DNA of 64,000 nucleotides from Microvelia longipes. Lineage: Eukaryota; Arthropoda; Insecta; Hemiptera; Veliidae. The DNA is taken from assembly GCA_018340805.1 (NCBI GenBank), contig JACMZG010001911.1, positions 50,561,771-50,625,770 of the forward strand, written 5' to 3'. Made by a program: the position numbers and the translations under genes. The notes beneath the pieces are model-generated. The model was not told the DNA's origin. It worked only from the letters and a program-made list of their open reading frames with translations, and ran no database searches. This document shows, piece after piece, positions 61,201 to 64,000 of the stretch. The number at the start of each line of letters is the position of its first letter. Position 1 is the stretch's first letter.

Positions 61201-62091
61201 AGAGGACTATAGATAAGTACTAAAAGATAAGTATACGGTATAAATAAAAACATGATAAAAATAAATAAAATCATTATTTGGTGAATAAACAAAAACTCAT
61301 TCCGAAATTAGTTGATTTATTTAATAAATCTATCAATCTTGGTGTACTGGTTCGAAGTTACATGTACAGCAAAGACCAAATAAACACCTCATATAAACGT
61401 GGACCATTACATAACAATTCTAATAAATAAATTCACTTTTAAATCACTCATAATTTAATTTCTAATCGATTATTCTTTTCAAGAAATGAGTAATTAACTT
61501 TTAAAAATCATTGACTTAAATCCATCGAAAACCTGTTCCCACAGGTACTGGCACGGCCTTTTAGTCTTAAATTCCAATTAATAATTTATCTTGTTCAATT
61601 TATGGCAACGCAATATTGTTGATATTTCCGAACACTTAAGTATAAATATGAATTAAATTCCAATGAAAAGCGCAGCTTATTATCCAAATTATTTTTTCAG
61701 AAACTTTCTCAAATTGTTCGAATAGGTAACTCGAAACTAATTAATCGAACCGGCTGAAACATTTGGCTGTGTAAGACTAACTCATACAAAAATACAGCCA
61801 AAACTGTTCTTAAAAGTTTATTTTGGTCACTGATGTGACATTTGGTTGTTTCCAAAGAGTAAGATCAGAAACAAACACTACTTGTAGATTGAAAAACTTA
61901 ATAAACAAAAAAAAAAAGATTTAATTTTCAACATTGGAAACATAGATTTTTAAGAATGAGCGGACTACGGACCTTTTTTACATGGGAATTTATGAAGAAA
62001 TATTAAAATAAACAATACATCAATAAAATATGTATAGTATGTATGTATGTATATTGTAAAATATGTATGTATACTTTATAAGAATAAAGTA
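58201..62091. other. Unannotated A+T-rich stretch
   Basis: Nothing recognisable over about 3.9 kb on either strand. Confidence 0.5.
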
Positions 62092-62252
62092 ATGCTTCGT
62101 TCACACGCGTGGTTTGGCAGAGGGTTCACCCCATGTTCAACCCCAACTGTTCACACTGTACTTTTTATCGTAAAAAATGAGTTTTACATGAACTGCCGAA
62201 GGGGGGGGGGGTGAACCCACTCCCTGCCAAATCCCGCGTGTGAACGAAGTAT
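62092..62252. mobile_element. Short MITE with CTTCGTTCACACGCG termini, copy 2
   Basis: ATGCTTCGTTCACACGCGTG with GTTTGGCAGAGGG on the left, and CCCTGCCAAATCCCGCGTGT with GAACGAAGTAT on the right, form terminal inverted repeats of about 30 bp. The interior AACCCCAACTGTTCACACTG and ATCGTAAAAAATGAGTT match copy 1 at 50.4 kb. A run of 12 G interrupts the right half. The TA at each edge would fit a TA target duplication, as in Tc1/mariner-type MITEs, but this is uncertain. Confidence 0.9.
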
Positions 62253-63511
62253 ATAAATATAAATAAGTCGTGCCGAATCCCATATGGCGGACAAATGGAA
62301 TGTTTCCTCTTACATAGCGTATTATGAATATGGCCAGCTAATAATATTATGGCTGCAGTAATAAATTTTTAAATCTCGTGTTATAATATTAATGTACAGT
62401 ACTTTGAATAATAACATGAAATTAAGCTTTAGTCACAACAGATCCTTTTTAAACCATTGACTAAAACATTTAACATACAATAGTTCGTCAAACCCATGCC
62501 TTATAGAAGAGGAAACATCTGCGACCAGGTAAAGAAACTTCTTTCAGTTAAACAAACAATTCAAGATATACTATGAGCTGAGAAAGTAGAAAATGTATAA
62601 AAACACACTCGGTAAAATATTAGTAACTTGCAATACCCAATATTGGGTAAAGTAACCCGTAAAGAATTATTTACAATCATTTATGTTAAATAGGTAACCG
62701 CCACAGCTAAATTTAGTTCTTTAACGTAAAAAAAAATACTTTTATAATTATTAAGCTATCAATTCGATGAGATCAAGGCACTTCATTGACATTAATACAG
62801 AACAGATATATCTATTACTACAAGACATGCTAAACTAATCTACTAAGAGAATAAATGAAATAGAATTAGTAATGTATCATTCAGGCATAAACGTCACAAA
62901 GCCACAGCCTTACACTGTAAATCTAATACATTAACATAAATTGGAAAAAATGAAAAAACTGGACGAAATATAATTTTGAATAAAGTGAACAAGAAGGTGT
63001 AAAAAGAAAGACATTTAAATTTAAAATTCCTTAAATCATCGCTAAAAACCAAATAAATTATTCTAACATGGATTCTTATATTTGTATTTAAATAATTGAA
63101 TTTATAAAGGTCAATAATACAAACATCCAATTTTCATAGGTCTACTTACAGTGAACAGTAACCCAACCTTAGAAAAGACTCCATAACTCACCATAAATAT
63201 TTATTTATGCGAATTATTCAATGCAAAGGTGTAAAAAGAATTGTTATGTCATTAAAAAATCAATAAATATTTATTAAGGAATTAAAATGCAAAATTTATC
63301 AAGTAGTATGGTAATAAAGCCTCATTATGAATTGATAATGATAATGTCATATTGATAACGATTAAAAATGCCAGATACATAGAACAGAACATTTGCAATG
63401 AAAATTTATTGTACAGTGCAAAAAAACCAAATCATTAAAAATGCATGCTTATTAAAAAAAATTAAGCTGGCAAGTCTTAATTATTCAAAAATAATCTGAT
63501 AACATAGTACT
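62253..63511. other. Unannotated A+T-rich stretch
   Basis: No gene recognised. The 78-codon minus-strand ORF near 62.9-63.1 kb is low-complexity and probably chance. Confidence 0.45.
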
Positions 63512-63830
63512 TCAAATAATATATGTGTTGCTTCCCAAGCATGATAGCTGTAAGAGAGCACCGCTCGTCTCGGGTAAATATTTCACATTATATTCTTCGG
63601 AATATTTCAGTCGGAGTGAGTTCCGGCTCTGTTGGTGCCCTGATGAGTTAGACGTACCAAAACAGTGGGTCATGACATTATGTCGAGCCATCAATGATGA
63701 CGTATGTCAAATGATGGAACAGTTCCCAGATGTAGCATTGCTTTTTGCTTGCTACATTTCCTACGTGCCTCTCGCACAATTTTATTGTGTCAATTTTTTA
63801 AAGGTGCGCCCTTAAAAATCATTAATGGGC
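63512..63830. other. G+C-richer block with overlapping ORFs on both strands, unrecognised
   Basis: About 320 bp with clearly more balanced composition than the flanks. The plus strand holds a 96-codon ORF (63525-63815, including RSEFRLCWCPDELDVPKQWV). The minus strand holds a 60-codon ORF (63512-63694, including HQQSRNSLRLKYSEEYNVKY). I recognise neither protein. Candidates are an exon, the end of a mobile element, or a non-coding transcript. The right 200 bp of the window shows nothing more. Confidence 0.3.
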
Positions 63831-64000
63831 AACATTATCAAGAATGGATATATTTACAGAAATTAGGCTTTCTAGAACTATTATTCTAGCTATATATCAT
63901 AGCTCTGATAAAAAAATGTAAGAGTAATTAAAAAGCTGATGAATATAAATTAAAAGATATGATTTTCTTTTCAAAGAAAACCATATTAAAAACAAAAGGA

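Overview
The window is A+T-rich eukaryotic DNA with long gene-poor stretches, many simple-sequence tracts and several families of interspersed repeats. The only confidently recognised gene is a complete coding exon for the microRNA-processing protein Pasha/DGCR8 on the minus strand at 50961-52817. The form of that protein and the relic of an arthropod-style non-LTR retrotransposon at 20.6-21.4 kb suggest an arthropod, probably an insect. The order cannot be fixed from the sequence alone.

Layout. 0-5 kb: a 35-bp satellite at the left edge, one copy of an interspersed family here called R1 (3.1-3.7 kb), and a 52-bp tandem repeat (4.65-5.1 kb). 5-18 kb: mostly unannotated A+T-rich sequence with two R1 copies and one unrecognised 131-codon ORF at 12.5-12.9 kb. 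18-32 kb: a 0.6-kb fold-back element whose ends carry a hammerhead-ribozyme-like motif, the 3' end of a dead LINE, members of a second family (R2) with G+C-rich hairpins, an inverted pair of R1 copies, and a 793-bp direct tandem duplication. 32-50 kb: more R1 and R2 copies, a 34-bp tandem array, a MITE-like element with terminal inverted repeats (44.7-45.0 kb), a second fold-back of the 18-kb family (45.9-46.4 kb), and a fold-back of another family (49.1-49.4 kb). 50-53 kb: pasha, with a short MITE just downstream of it and a likely 5'-UTR splice acceptor just upstream. 53-64 kb: tRNA-derived SINE-like heads, long (TA)n arrays bounded by inverted repeats, a 0.7-kb fold-back related to the 49-kb one, and a second copy of the MITE found near pasha.

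The genes do not form an operon or pathway. Apart from pasha, the identifiable content is repetitive. The most interesting material is structural: nearly all the repeat families are self-complementary, and several unrelated ones carry small G+C hairpins with a TTC/TTCG loop. All repeat boundaries were read by eye and are approximate.
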